Shown: positions 24,294 to 35,850, counted from the stretch's first letter. The stretch is 64,000 nucleotides of DNA from Epiperipatus broadwayi (GCA_028023455.1 JAQFVV010012495.1:2947711-3011710); one strand, 5' to 3'. A program made the numbers and translations. Notes: a model not told the origin generated them from the letters alone.

Positions 24294-25430
24294 CTAGCTT
24301 ACATAGCTTCTTGAGCACTTCAAACATGAAATTTCATAAACTCCCTGGTGATCCAAAAATAATCTGTCTTTAGGTTTGTGTAAAAAATCATTAATTTTCT
24401 TGCCAGTAGAAAAAGTTGTATTTATATTAAAACTAGATAGTCTTCTAGTAATCTTATCAGTAACTCTTTTAATATAAAGTAAAATAACTCTATTATAAGA
24501 TGAATTGTCAATTCTATACTCTTTTTTCACTTTAGCATCAATGCTATGTAAAGCATCATCAATGCTATGTAAAGCCTTACATATAATGTTTCTATTATAA
24601 TCATTAGAAAGTAGAATATTTTTTGTAAGTTCTATTTCTTGAGCCAGATGAACCTTATCAGACAAACTATAAGTTCTAGTCAAAAGATTTTTTTCTACAG
24701 AAAATATTTGAGCAGGGTGATGATGAGAATTAAAATTAAGATATCTGTTTGTATGGGTGGATTTTCCGTAAATTGATATTGAAAAGGTTTCATCACATTG
24801 TCTTGTAGATAAAACATCTAGAAAAAAAATGATTTGTTATTTTCCACTTCTATAGTAAATTTAATATTAGGATGCCAATTATTTAGAAAAACAAGAAAAG
24901 AATTTAAAGCATCAATGCCATGAGGCTATATAACAAATGTACCATCAATATATCTTAGCCAAAAAGAAGGTTTCTTGGTAGCTGCATTTAATGCTCAATT
25001 TTCAAAATCATCCATGAAAAGATCAGCAATTACAGGTGAGAGTGGAGATCCCATAGAAAGTCCTTTAATTTGTTTAAACTTTTGAGAATCATGAATAAAA
25101 AATGTATTTTCAAGGCAATGCCTCATTAATGGGATAATAAAATCAAGCAAATCATTATATTGAGCTATTATAAATAATGCTTCTTCAACAGGAATATTAA
25201 TAAACATAGAAGAAACATCAAAACTAAACAATAAATCAGTTCCAGTTAATTTTAAGTTTTTAATTATAGAAATAAAATGATTTGGAATTTTTAATTCTTG
25301 TTGGAATCTTGTCTGTCAAAGGATTTAAGCACTAAGCTAAATATTGAGCCAAAGCAAATGTGGGAGAACCTATAGCACACACAATAGGACACAATGGTGT
25401 ATCAGGTTTATGAATTTTAGACAAACTATA
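24294..25430 (-). pseudogene. PLE reverse transcriptase-GIY-YIG, left copy of pair 1
   Basis: Minus-strand blocks in order: RT motif A region FSFDVSSMFINIPVEEALF (near 25230), motif B KGLSMGSPLSPVIADLFMDD (near 25050), motif C RYIDGTFVI (near 24940), thumb YGKSTHTNRYLNFNSHHHPA (near 24750), linker VTDKITRRLSSFN, and the start of the endonuclease GVYEISCLKCSRSYVS (near 24300). This is the canonical Penelope-like order of RT followed by GIY-YIG nuclease. It is inactive. Motif C has lost the second catalytic Asp (YIDG instead of YxDD), there are stops after MDDFEN and in the motif C region, and the GIY-YIG motif has lost its terminal Gly. The N-terminal fingers beyond KIHK are missing. A C-terminal scrap (residue words PVGL, SIDSL seen inverted) continues to about 23990. 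Confidence 0.85.
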
Positions 25431-25461
25431 AGAGAGGGTTCTTCATTATATCATAAAATTT

Positions 25462-27660
25462 TATGGTTTGCCTAAAATTCATAAATCTGAGATACCATTG
25501 TGTCCTATTGTGTGTGCTATAGGTTTTCTCACTCATGCTTTGGCTCAATGTTTAGCCCAGTGCTTACAACCTTTGACAGACAAGATTCCATCAAGAATTA
25601 AAAATTCCAAGTCATTTTATTTCTATAATTAAAAACTTAAAACTAACTGGAACTGATTTATTGGTTAGTTTTGATGTTTCTTCTATGTTTACTAATATTC
25701 CTGTTGAAGAAGCATTATTTATAATAGCTCACTACAATGATTTGCTGGATTTTATTATCCCTTAGTGAAGTATTGCCTTAATCTCTTTTTTTCTAGTTAC
25801 AGCTAAAAATGTGACAGTTTGCATTAGCTTCCAGTCACTCTAAATTGGACATTTTTAATACTACCATTAAGATTTTGCATTATTTTTAAAGGTTAAAAAA
25901 AGTTCCATAAGATGCTGTCCTCTCTTGAATTATTTTACAAGAAAAAAAATCAATAAAACTGACATTGAAAGTCTAACAAAGGAAAAATGCCATTCTTTCT
26001 TAAATCTGATTGGCTGTTAAATTTTGACAACAAAGAAAATAGTTCTCAATAACTTTTACTGCTACAATTTCTTTTGTTTCATTTTGAAAATGATAAACAA
26101 ATGTTTTAGACCATTTTAAAAGTATTTTTTGACACATTATAAATTACTTTGATAAAATATGTTAAAAATAAAATTATTTTAGAAAAATAGTTAAGACTTT
26201 AGCAAAAATTATTTACTATCCACAACATAAAATTGGGAAAGAAAGCACTGATGTCAGCAAAACTTTTTGGTTGGTGAGTAACGTTCATTTTAGATTTGGT
26301 GCTATCAAATATTTTTATAATTATAAATAAAAAATTATTTTTGAAAAAACTTTCATTCACTTTCATAATCTGACAAATTATTAATATACTTTCTACAAAC
26401 AAAACTAAAGTGAATATAATATTAAAATATGAATGTATTTTGATGCTTGAGTTTGTGAATTGACCAATTAAAAGTTTAGACTTTTACCTCACTCAGTCAA
26501 TAAAATAATCAGCAAAAAAGAGGTTAAAAGTACATTTTTTATTTATGATTCTCAACAAACAAACTAAAGGACTTTCTATGGGATCTCCACTGTCACCTGT
26601 AATTTCTGATCTTTTCATGAATGATTTTGAAAGTCGAGTATTAAATGCAGCTATCAAAATACCTTCTATTTGGCTAAGATATGTTAACGATACATTTGTC
26701 ATATGGCCTCATGGCATTGATGCTAAAATTCTGTTCTTGTTTTCTAAATATGGCATCCTTATATTAAATTTACTATGGAAGTGGAAAATAAATCACTTTC
26801 TTTTCTAGATATTTTAATTGCAAGAAAATGTGATGAAACCTTTTTAATGTCAGTTTACAAGAAATCCACCCATACAAACAGAAATCTTAATTTTAATTCT
26901 CATCATCACCCTGCTCAAATATTTTCTGTAGTAAAAAATCTTTTGACTAGAGCTTATAGTTTGTCTAATAAAGATCATCTTGCTCAAGAAATAGAACTTA
27001 TAAAAAATATTATACTTTCTAATGATTATAATAGAAACATCATATGTAAGGCTTTACATAACATTGATGCTAAAGGAAAAAAAGAGGATAGAATTGACAA
27101 TTCATCTTATAATAGAGTGGTTTTACCTTATATTAAAGGAGTTACTGATAAGACTAGTAGAAGACTATCTAGTTTTAATATAAAGACAACCTTTTCTACT
27201 GGCAAGAAAATTGATGATTTTTTACAGAAACCTAAAGACAGACTATTTTTGGAACACCAGGGAGTTTATGAAATTCCATGTTTGAAGTGCTCAAGAAGCT
27301 ATGTAGGCCGGTATAATAAATGAAGTAAAACTGATGTCTTAATTTTCTGATTAATTAAGGAACATATAAATGCTTTTAATCAGAAAATTAAGACATCAGT
27401 TGTATTTCCCATTTTTTAGAAATTGGTAATAAATCTGATTTTGACAATGCAAAAATATTTGCTAATTTGGAAAAGTATGATTTAAGAACCATGAGAGAGT
27501 CAATTGAAATATTAAAGAGACCTACTGGTTTAAATAAGGCTGATAATGCACAATGTATTTCAGCTATGTGGAAACCTCTCATTTTATCTCTGTCTTCTAA
27601 TATTAACTTAAAATAGGTGAAAAAACTGAGGGAAATAAACATTTTGATAAGCCTCATATT
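25462..27660 (+). pseudogene. PLE reverse transcriptase-GIY-YIG, right copy of pair 1
   Basis: Plus-strand counterpart of the left copy. Fingers block KFYGLPKIHKSEIPLCPIVC (25453-25520), motif A VSFDVSSMFTNIPVEEALF (near 25690), then a 742-bp insertion, motif B TKGLSMGSPLSPVISDLFMN (near 26560), and motif C LRYVNDTFVIWPHG (near 26680). Thumb FLDILIARK and YKKSTHTNRNLNFNSHHHPA follow, then VTDKTSRRLSSFN, endonuclease GVYEIPCLKCSRSYVG (near 27270) and a C-terminal RPTGLNKADNAQCISAMWKP. It is inactive: motif C is YVND, so the first catalytic Asp is Asn, which is a different loss from the left copy. Their common ancestor was therefore probably YVDD. The longest open piece (26775-27323) keeps the thumb and linker intact. 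The MITE and a local hairpin break the rest. Confidence 0.88.
25782..26523. mobile_element. piggyBac-type MITE flanked by TTAA, inserted in the PLE
   Basis: TTAA at 25778-25781 and again at 26524-26527 flank 742 bp that are absent from the paired left PLE copy. The empty site there reads CCTTGAAAATACATT, against CCTTAA...TTAAAAGTACATT here. Inner ends are inverted repeats, TCTCTTTTTTTCTAGTTA and (from the other end) CCTCTTTTTTGCTGATTA, matching at 14 of 18 bases. There is no transposase. TTAA duplication is the hallmark of piggyBac superfamily transposition. The insertion interrupts the RT between motifs A and B. Confidence 0.85.
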
Positions 27661-27984
27661 TTGAATACTGGACTATTTCAAGCTGAATCTCATTTCTCAT
27701 CTCACATTCAGTCATGTTACTGTTTGAGATCTAGTGATTTTTCTTTCATATGTTAACCTTGACAATGGTGGATGCTAGTTTGTCGAAATATTGATGTATA
27801 ATGGAAAATAAGACATGGTTTAAACCAAAAAATAATAATTTATCTATATCATATATATATACATACATATATATATATATAAAAAACAAATACCCTTAAG
27901 AATTACATAAATATTAGTTATACCACAAATTTGTTTACACACACACACATACATATATATTGTCTATACTAAACTTAATGTAAT

Positions 27985-28345
27985 TTGAAAGTACTTGAAC
28001 TCAGACTTTCAAGCTCCATACAACTATCAATTCCATCTTATACAACCAACACACATGGCCACATATATGTGATAAAGGTAAATGATCTCCAATATTCATA
28101 TTTCATGCTGAAACAGCACTTATCAGTTAATCCAGATCACCATCTCTCACACATATATACAATCAGTGCTCAATTTATATTAAGATAGCAAATCTTCATA
28201 CTTTAATGGATAAGTTTCAATATTCTCAACCCTCCAATTGTTCAGCCACCCATATCACTGAAAATCTGAGGATGGAATTTTCAAAGCCCTTGTTGGTGAT
28301 ATTATTGTCCTACCCATGTTGACTTTAAGTCACTCTGACCCCTCA
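27985..28345. repeat. Terminal-inverted-repeat element, family 1, copy 3 (one end)
   Basis: It starts TACTTGAACTCAGACTTTCA followed by AGCTCC, then carries the family words CAGCACTTATCAGTTAATCC, CAATCAGTGCTCAATTTATA and TTTCAAAGCCCTTG in the same order as the copy at 2.7 kb. The opposite inverted end was not found, so it is truncated. Confidence 0.6.
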
Positions 28346-29039
28346 CATATAGAACCTTAATATGTCCATTTAAATATACAGAAAAGGAATGGGTAGAATA
28401 CAGGTTGAATATGTAAAATTTAAATACATGTATAATTGTCTATACTAAGCTTGGCATCAATAATACACAAATATATAAACTGGAGATATCTAATCTTAAT
28501 AATTACATAAATATGAGTTACACTTTATAATAGTATGAAATCAGGAACCGAGATAGATCTATTTCAACCAACTGATCTCTCAACAAATAAATATATTGTT
28601 GAGATGAATTCTACACTGAAATAACCACAAGATATAGAAAATCATATTATATTTCATGACCAAACTCTCTGGAATGGGCTTCAATAATTTTATGGCTGTT
28701 ATAGGACATATAGATTTGTTGCATGTACACAGAACACACACACAGATGCACATGCATATATACATATATACTGGAGAAAATCTAGCTTCAATACTTGCAA
28801 AAATTTTAGTTAAGATCTGTTTCATGCTAATTGGTATAAATAAATATGTGGGTGAGATAAATTATTCTGTACCAAATGAATGTCAGATACAGAATGTCAA
28901 AATCTTCAAATTACAAAGTGGTCAGAGTTGCTGAATTAGCTTGAAACTATTCAGTTTTGACTTTCCTGATGAAAGATTAGTTATTATATGTCTGTATTGA
29001 TTGTTTTAGTTTTAATGCTCTCACTGTTTTTAAATTATA
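28346..29039. other. Intronic stretch without recognised features
   Basis: Repeat-like, with a CA/TA-rich segment at 28735-28770. Overlapping short frames on both strands have low-complexity content and are not supported as genes. Confidence 0.4.
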
Positions 29040-31150
29040 ACTAAAATTTAAATAGATGAAAAGCTTAAAAGTTATCCATGTAATGATGTAATGGAGTTAA
29101 AAGCAAATGGGAAAAGATGTGAATGTAAGAATAAATTTGAAAAAAATAGTAATGAATTTTCGATACATTTTTTAGTTGAAATGGAATTAATAAGTGAATA
29201 TGAATCATTAAAAAGTTTAATTCATAAAAAAAATAGTAGACTGATAGATGCAGAAATAAAGAAGTAGGTGGATTAAAGAAAAGGAAGAAATCTAGATAGT
29301 ATTATGATTTTTGAAATGTTATTGGCTATGAGAAGATATGCTAGGGTTAGTTTAAAAGAAAATTTTAATTAAAATTATAGTTGATAATAAGATTTCACAT
29401 AAAGAGAAGATTGCGAGAATCAGAATATTACATATAGTTCTTAACTAATTATATATCAGTAACAATATATTTGATAGTTCAATAAATATTTGCATATATA
29501 ATAACAGGTTGAATTAGGATAGATGTAAGAAAGTAAAATCTTCAGGGAAGATTAAGTATAGATTTCATTTAGGTAGATGGATAAAGGATAATATACTCAT
29601 TGTTAATCAGTTTATTGAAATATCCTAGAGACAAAATAAATCATTATTTATTTTACTTTTACATATAAAAAAGACGTATATAATAAGGTGGATAGAAATA
29701 GTGGAAAAGTCTGGAAAATATGAAAATAGGCTTGTGGTTGTTAAAAATGATCTTCTCTTGAAAAATAAGTTTTCTCAATATTAAAAGAATTGCAAAACAT
29801 CAATGGAAATTGAACTTAAAACTGAAGTGAAACAATGATGTCCCTTTCATCTTTATTATTTATTTTAATTCTAAAAAAAATTGGAGATTGAAGAATTTAG
29901 GCATAGCAGGAGTTTACAAAATTCTCTATTTGTTAATGATTTGCCATTTATATACCTATAGTGGGGCCATTATACTATATTATGTTCCAAGCCCCCTAGT
30001 GGGGCCAAATGAATGTAGTGTATAATTTGTTTTGTTGATAAATATTGATTAGAATAAAATACATAGTGTTTATCAAATTGCAAGTTTACAGTACTTTTCA
30101 ACATGCACATATGTATAACAGTTGCTTTTTATATGTATAGTATGCATGTATAAATTAATATTATAGTATAAACAAAATTTTAAAATAATAATATAATTAT
30201 TAATAAATTGAGCAGACACATTTATTTATATATTACTGAATGCATTTTCATTCATGAATTCACTGAACCAATAAAAATAAGAAAAAATTAACTGCATTGT
30301 AATTTAATTTTAAAATAAAATAAATCACAAATATGTGACTGCCATCACTACTAAATATATCCTGGGAAATATTTTTTTTCTCAATAACTTGTTTCTCATA
30401 GAGCAATCTTTCTGTCAAGAAATTAGGATCTCTCCAATTGTTTTGATGTTTTTAAATCTGTATCAACTTTTATTGTAAAACTTTTAACATTAAGTGTAAA
30501 AAAACATTCCATCAAATTTAGAAACAATAAAATGCATGTGCTTTTACTATAAACTGAAGACACATTATTACAAACATGATATCATATGGTAGCTTTGAGA
30601 CATAGTGTAAAACAAATTTACAAATTTCAATTTATTTTTTTAAAGATTATCACATATGACTCTCAGAGGCATAAAAATTACTACTCATGCAATGTAAAAT
30701 ATGTTAAATTTAAATTTTAATGTGTTTTTATGCTTTTTTATATTTTTGTTTGTTATATGTTTTATTTATATTTGTTTACATTTTTATTGGATGGTGTTTA
30801 ATTGATATGTGTAATTTGGTGCAGCATGGTTTAAACAGCTTCACTGTAGTGATAAAGATAGCTTTACTGTAGTGATGAAGATATTAAAATGTTATTAGAG
30901 ATGCATGGATAAGTAGTAGGAAATCCAAAAATTGAATGCTGCAAAGAAAAATCTAAAAAAATTATATTTAATGAAAAAGATAAGACAAAATAATGAAGTG
31001 GAAAAGTATAAGTATTTAGGTGCTATATTAAATAGAAAAAAAAAAACAATTATACTGATAATTGGATATTAAAGTTAAAAAGAAAAGAAAAAAAAAATAG
31101 AAATACCTTTATTATAAATCTAAATTATTTTCCATACAATAAATATGCAA
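29040..31150 (+). pseudogene. Decayed non-LTR retrotransposon (LINE) RT remnants
   Basis: Heavily mutated plus-strand sequence with LINE-like words. At about 29815-29960: LKTEVKQ-stop-CPFHLYYLF, corresponding to the RT motif GVKQGCPLSPLLFNL, and then a FVNDLPF-like word. At about 31000-31030: KYKYLGAILNRKK, corresponding to the post-RT word EKYKYLGSIIN. Stops are frequent and about 0.9 kb of unrelated sequence (about 29965-30880) separates the two blocks. The clade cannot be fixed. Confidence 0.4.
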
Positions 31151-31224
31151 ATAAACATTACATGATCATCATTTTTTATGCTTGGTTTTTTCTGTTGTTA
31201 AAACAGGCAAAAATTCTCTATTCT

Positions 31225-31465
31225 TTTTTTCCACACCCACCACCAGAGGTACTATGTGGGGGGGGGGGGTGTGTCCAACCCCCCCCTCTCTCCCTCCCCC
31301 CCCCTCTCCCCCCCCCTTTCTTCTTCCTCCTGAAGGACGCACGCCGGCAATGGGTGGGGGGGGGGTGGTGGAGGGGGGGGTGGTTGGGGATTTTTTTCTG
31401 CTCTTTTTTCTGGCTTTTTTTTTTTTTTGGTGGGGGTGTGTTTTTTTTGGTTTTTTTTTGTTTAG
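31225..31465. repeat. G/C-homopolymer and T-run low-complexity island
   Basis: Alternating long runs of C, G and T with strong strand skew, including G-runs of 8-11 and C-runs of 7-9, around a short mixed core (GAAGGACGCACGCCGGCAAT). It is totally unlike the AT-rich neighbourhood. Open frames across it are poly-Pro/poly-Gly artefacts. It may be a genuine simple repeat or a sequencing/consensus artefact. Confidence 0.85.
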
Positions 31466-31833
31466 TGTAAAATAATTTGAAATGGGATGATGACCTTCTT
31501 TGATATTTGAAAATGAAGCCTTTGTCTTGGCCATGTGATTAAAAAAATAAATAGGATACAAAAAAAAAGTAAGTAAATACATATTCTATGATAAAATTGT
31601 GAACAGTGTATCAGCCTATTCAAAGGAAAATAGAATGAATTTTTCTAATGAAAGAATTTTAAAGAAAAAATATTTGGAAGGTCATATCAACATATAGAAT
31701 ATTTTAGAATAAGCAAAGGTAATAAGCAGGCAATTTCTTTCTGTGTTGAAATGAATGTTTTCACAGACGAAAAATGTTTTAGGAATCATGTTTTTTAGAG
31801 AAACCATGTTTAAGAAAACAAAATTAAATTAAA

Positions 31834-31906
31834 ATAACGGGTCATCATTTTGGCAGCATAGCTGCCTTCCATGCAGCTGGCCCGGGTTCGCTTCCTGGTC
31901 AATGCA
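31834..31906 (+). pseudogene. tRNA-Gly(UCC) pseudogene or tRNA-derived SINE head
   Basis: The sequence GCATAGCTGCCTTCCATGCAG followed by CTGGCCCGGGTTCGCTTCCTGG and TCAATGCA matches metazoan tRNA-Gly with a UCC anticodon from the D-arm to the 3' end: anticodon TCC in CTTCCAT, T-loop GGTTCGCTTCC. The 5' acceptor strand (ATAACGG) no longer pairs with CAATGCA and the D-arm is altered, so it is not a functional tRNA. About 15 bases beyond the 3' end there is a poly-A stretch (AAAAAAAAGAATA), in line with retroposition. Confidence 0.75.
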
Positions 31907-32409
31907 TTTGACATATGAAAAAAAAAGAATATATTTCAAAAAAGTAATTATGAGAGGTGAGAAAATAAAATATATTAGTTGGTTTGTGCAAACAAATAGA
32001 GTCATGAAAAATGAATAGGGATAAAAAATAATTTGAAATTATAAAAAAAAAAATTATGCGAAATATGAAAGAATGTATGATAATACTAAAGAAAACTTAT
32101 TTGGTGTAAGGACTGGGGTTTTAGATATTAGGGGGGAAACGCAAAAATGCAGCAAGAATTTGTATTGTAAATGTAATTTATATGAAGAGGGGAGGGAGAG
32201 TAAATTATTGTGAAGATGTAAAATGTGGGGGGAGGGGCAGAATAATGTAAGGTAAATTTACAGATAAAATGAACGAAAACTTTTAGCTTTTTTTGTTCTT
32301 ATTTGCATTTTTATAATGAAATGGTCAGTGTGAGAATAGAATGGTAAAATTAAAAAAAAAAAGAAGCTTTTATTTAAAATGGATCACAGGAAAAATGAAA
32401 TGAATTGTG

Positions 32410-32550
32410 ACTGGAATAAGATTTTTTTTTTTTCATATGTCATAGCATCGGCCGGTAGGCGAACCTGCAACAACCGTCTGCAACCAACTGCTTGCTTGCA
32501 AGACAGCTGCGCTGACATCTCGGCTAACAACGCGTAACTGGAATAAGATT
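32410..32550 (-). repeat. tRNA-derived SINE with target-site duplication
   Basis: The body 32424-32536, read on the minus strand, has an A-box-like TAGCCGAGATG, the word CTTGCAAGCAAGCAGTTGGT, B box GGTTCGCCTACC, CGGCCGATGCTATGACATATG and a poly-A tail. It is flanked by an exact 14-base duplication, ACTGGAATAAGATT at 32410-32423 and 32537-32550. It is homologous to the SINE at 5881-5988. The exact target duplication indicates a relatively young L1-type insertion mechanism. Confidence 0.92.
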
Positions 32551-33785
32551 TGATAATAAAATACTGATTGTTTTAACTTGGCTAAAGGGATTATTGGAAA
32601 TGTAGCTTATGAACAAAAACGTGATTTTTTCCAAAAAATCATTTTACTCAACTCATATCAGGCACTAAGCTTCTTATTTGATATTATAGATGGGTTTTTT
32701 TAAGAAAAATATTTAGATTTAAAGTTTACAGTAAGACCTTAAAGATAAAGTACTTGGTGTATTTATTATGCCAGGGACAGAACTTGTCGTTTAATTCTTA
32801 AATAGACATGAGAGGTTTTTTTTTTTCCAGATCATTTAAAATCAAGCTCAGTATTTTACAATCAACTTTTATTCAACTCTGCTAGCCTTTTTCTGAAAGA
32901 AGTATAATCAATGTGTTATTCAAGATTTATCTTTAACTATTATAATTTATAGAAATATAGTAGTCTGTAGTACTTTTAATACGTGGTTCAAAATCTTATC
33001 TTGAATACTAAAATTGAGAAAGTAGTAAACCATATAACAATATACTTTCATAAATATATGTGTGTAAAATAAGTATGCTATATATATATATACAACGTAC
33101 ATTTATAAATAGAATTGAAAAGGAAGTTTAGTAAATACTCATTTCAATGAGCTATCTGTGGTATTTTTCCATCTTAGTTCAATGCTTAGCAAATCCTATA
33201 TTTAAATCAATTTAAAAAAATAATTATTTAGTTATTTAAAAAAACTAAAGAAATTTTTTTTTAAGAAAATCCTTTGTTTGTAAGAACTAGAAAATAGAAC
33301 CCATAGAGTACAAGAATCATCTTAATTCCAATTGACAAATCATAAAATGAATCTTCTCATTATATTAAAAACTGTATGACAAATGCTATTGGCTGGCACA
33401 CAAGCATTAACTGTTTCAAAGCCTTTCTGCTTTGATTAGATGCAATAGGCATCTTTGTTACATTTTCAAAAGCTCAGTTAATTAATTTAGTTCATATATC
33501 TAGTTTTATATTACTTCTTTAGCAATAAAAATACAGTAGTATATTTTTAATCCATGAAATTCTATTACCGAATTGTAGTTTATTTTAAATCACGGACTTT
33601 AAAGACAGAGCTAAAAAGTTTATTAATGTCATAAATGAAAAAATTATAAAGATAGTAAGCCGTGAAACTATCAGAGAGAGCAGAGAGAGCGTCAAATATA
33701 CAATGTCTACATCAATATCGATACTTTAAATAAGAACTTAAAATAAAATAAAATAAAATAAAAAGTACCTGATATTTCTAGATTA
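32551..33785. other. Intronic stretch without recognised features
   Basis: AT-rich. Contains a short (AAAAT)n-like run at about 33740-33765 and a (TA)n at 33080-33091. No gene supported. Confidence 0.45.
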
Positions 33786-33789
33786 AACA

Positions 33790-34980
33790 ATTATCAAATC
33801 ATAGAACAGATTAATTTTTTTTTTTAGTAATGTAGCTTAATGGAAAAAGCCAGATGATAATATCCATCAAACATTTCTTTGTGAAAAGACCAAAAAGTTG
33901 TTTGGGGAATTTGATATTATGACTCTAAATGCACTCCTGCAGAAGAGTTTAGTTTTTGTATAATTTATCAGATTAAGAAAAGACTTGATTGATCAGCATT
34001 GTGAGCCAGGTCGAGATTGTTAATGCACTAAAAAAACTGATGAAAAATAATAGCTCGATAAATAAATAAAAAAACCAATTAAACAGTATTACAGCAATAT
34101 TTATCTGTGATGAAACTATTATTTTTTGTCAGAGATATATACAGATCATACATCATAAAGATATAGGCCATTTTTTCTGGCCATAAGTCAATTAATTAAA
34201 GACTAAATTAGTCTGCTCTTTTGTGATAATGCTTTAGAAAAACAATATCCAAGCCCTACTCATCTGCATATATGTCAGAGAACCCTAAAACGTTTTTTTA
34301 AAATATCAAGGAATAATGGCTCTGCAGTTTTAAATTTCAATCATAAAGACTTGGATGACCAACAGCTATATCTCTAACTGAATGACTAAAATATTTGGCA
34401 CTGTTACTTTAGAAAGGATCTTTTAATAAAAATTTTTTTTATTATGGACAAGGCTCAAACCATCACCTTCCTTTTATGAAGAATTACCAGATGTGTTTAG
34501 GTCTAGAAAGTTCCATTTCTTGCCATTAAATATGATATCTCTATACCATCCTACAAATCAGCATGGAAGGTGTACATACCATTTTGAAAGGACTTTGAAA
34601 TCACATTTCTCAATGATGTGACTCTGGAAAAATCACTTCAATGTAATGGATACCCTTCAATTAATCATAGCTGATTGAAAAAACATTTATGTTATGCTTG
34701 CATTTAGCATGGAGGTAATTGAGATCTGATGTGATAACTCCAAGGGACTACAAAAAACTTTCAGTAGTTGAAGGAAAAGTCTACGATAATTTTTGTGCCT
34801 GAAAGCAACCTTGGATCTGGAGATCAATGAGAATGAAGAAAAATTGTTGGCCCAGAATCACAAAAAGAAAATATTATTTTAGGGAAGAGAAAGGTTTAGA
34901 AATGAAAATGTGGTGATATTGAAAAGGTTAGCTTTGGGGGATGAAGAAGATGAAGACCAGAAACGTGATTGTCATCTAGT
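33790..34980 (+). pseudogene. pogo/Tigger-like transposase relic
   Basis: Around 34430-34700, across frameshifts, the plus strand reads IMDKAQT, then FYEELPDVFRSRKFHFLPLN and MISLYHPTNQH, then FERTLKSHF and LWKNHFNVMDTLQLIIAD. This order mirrors the DDE region of pogo/Tigger/jerky transposases: LLLDNAPSHP, VxFLPPNTTSLIQPMDQG, a YYLRRTF-like word, then FWK.FNI.DAI..I..AW. The last acidic catalytic position (MDQ) is changed to TNQ. Stops and frameshifts are numerous. Less certain upstream sequence back to about 33790 and a downstream acidic stretch (GDEEDEDQK-like) to 34980 may belong to it. No terminal inverted repeats were found. Confidence 0.5.
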
Positions 34981-35334
34981 TTTCTATTATTCAAATACTC
35001 TTAAAAGACTATCACACAGATATAACTACTGTGAAAATCATTTTAATTAAATCTTAATAAACATTATTGGAGGTCAAAAAAATCAGGAAAAAGAAATTAA
35101 CTCTGTTGAACTTTTACAGGACAGTCACTCAAAATGATTTTTCTTTTTCATCTCTATGTAACTTTCAAATCACATTGATTTTCAAAGTTCGATTTTCGTC
35201 TTCAATAAAATAAAATTTTCAATATTATATGTATAGTATAGTATATAGAAGTTAGTTAAAATAAATTTATATTTTTACAATTATATTTTATATTATAATT
35301 TTCTTATTTAAATGTAGTATTAGATCGTGACTTT

Positions 35335-35850
35335 GCTCGATATTGTTGGTCAGAAAGTTTTCATGATCATCATTTTCAATCATGATCGATTCATAACAGG
35401 CTGAAGTCTCTTCAAGTTTAATCATTTTCTTTGATTTCTAGCCTCTCTTTTCCACACCATACCAGTACACATTCTTATTTCATCCATCCACTTCACATAT
35501 AATCTTTTTCTAGGTCTTTTACAATCTCTTAGAATCCAGTTTCTTTTCTAGCAATATGTCCAGCAACTCTACTTTAATTTCTTATTTCTTTCAATAATGT
35601 CAATAACATCTGTTTGTTCTCTCATCCAAGTATATTATTTTAATCTCTTATTATTATTCCGAACATATATCACTCCATACTTAGTTGAATGGTCTGAAGT
35701 CTCTGTATTGCTCTTCTGTTAAGTGTCCAAGTCTCAAATTCATAAATAAAAACTGTTATATTTCCTATTAATAATAAGTTATTTATAGCAAAATCATTTC
35801 CTCCAAGTTTAATTCTATGATTAATTTCAAGCATTATATTTCCATCTGTA
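35335..35850 (-). pseudogene. Decayed LINE (RTE/CR1-like) C-terminal domain
   Basis: The minus strand, in one nearly continuous frame, reads EINHRIKLGGNDF, then YEFETWTLNRRAIQRLQTIQ, then MFGIIIRDKIIYLDERT. This matches the conserved segment after the RT of many non-LTR elements (INRRI..A...., VYGSETWTLTKADERRLQAF, R.MLGISWRDKVTNEEVRRRT). Later words such as VELLDILLEKKL resemble the DI....KRKLRWLGHV tail. Several stops; the RT itself is missing upstream. Dead copy in the host-gene intron, same strand as the gene. Confidence 0.6.

Larger units (their letters stand above)
23780..27850. mobile_element. Head-to-head pair of Penelope-like elements (palindrome 1)
   Basis: The left arm, 23780-25430, is a PLE copy reading on the minus strand. 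The right arm, 25462-27850, is a second copy reading on the plus strand. The arms are diverged reverse complements over about 1.65 kb and meet at a 31-bp spacer (25431-25461). Both begin within the RT domain at the same codon region (TATRGTTTGYCTAAAATTCA). Both end at a shared tail including TGGTTTAAACCA-like sequence next to ATAATAATTTAT. The right arm is longer because of a 742-bp TTAA-flanked insertion and a short template-switch hairpin. 5'-truncated, inverted copy pairs are known for Penelope-family insertions. The element lies in a host-gene intron, 228 bp upstream of the acceptor of exon 22814-23552. Confidence 0.85.

Noticed and set aside
31162-31582. Long overlapping open frames encoding poly-Pro/poly-Gly on both strands
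   Set aside because: They are created by G/C/T homopolymer runs, with no domain or composition of a real protein.
31834-31906. Functional tRNA-Gly gene
   Set aside because: The acceptor stem does not pair and the D-arm is altered; a poly-A stretch follows. Called a pseudogene or SINE head instead.
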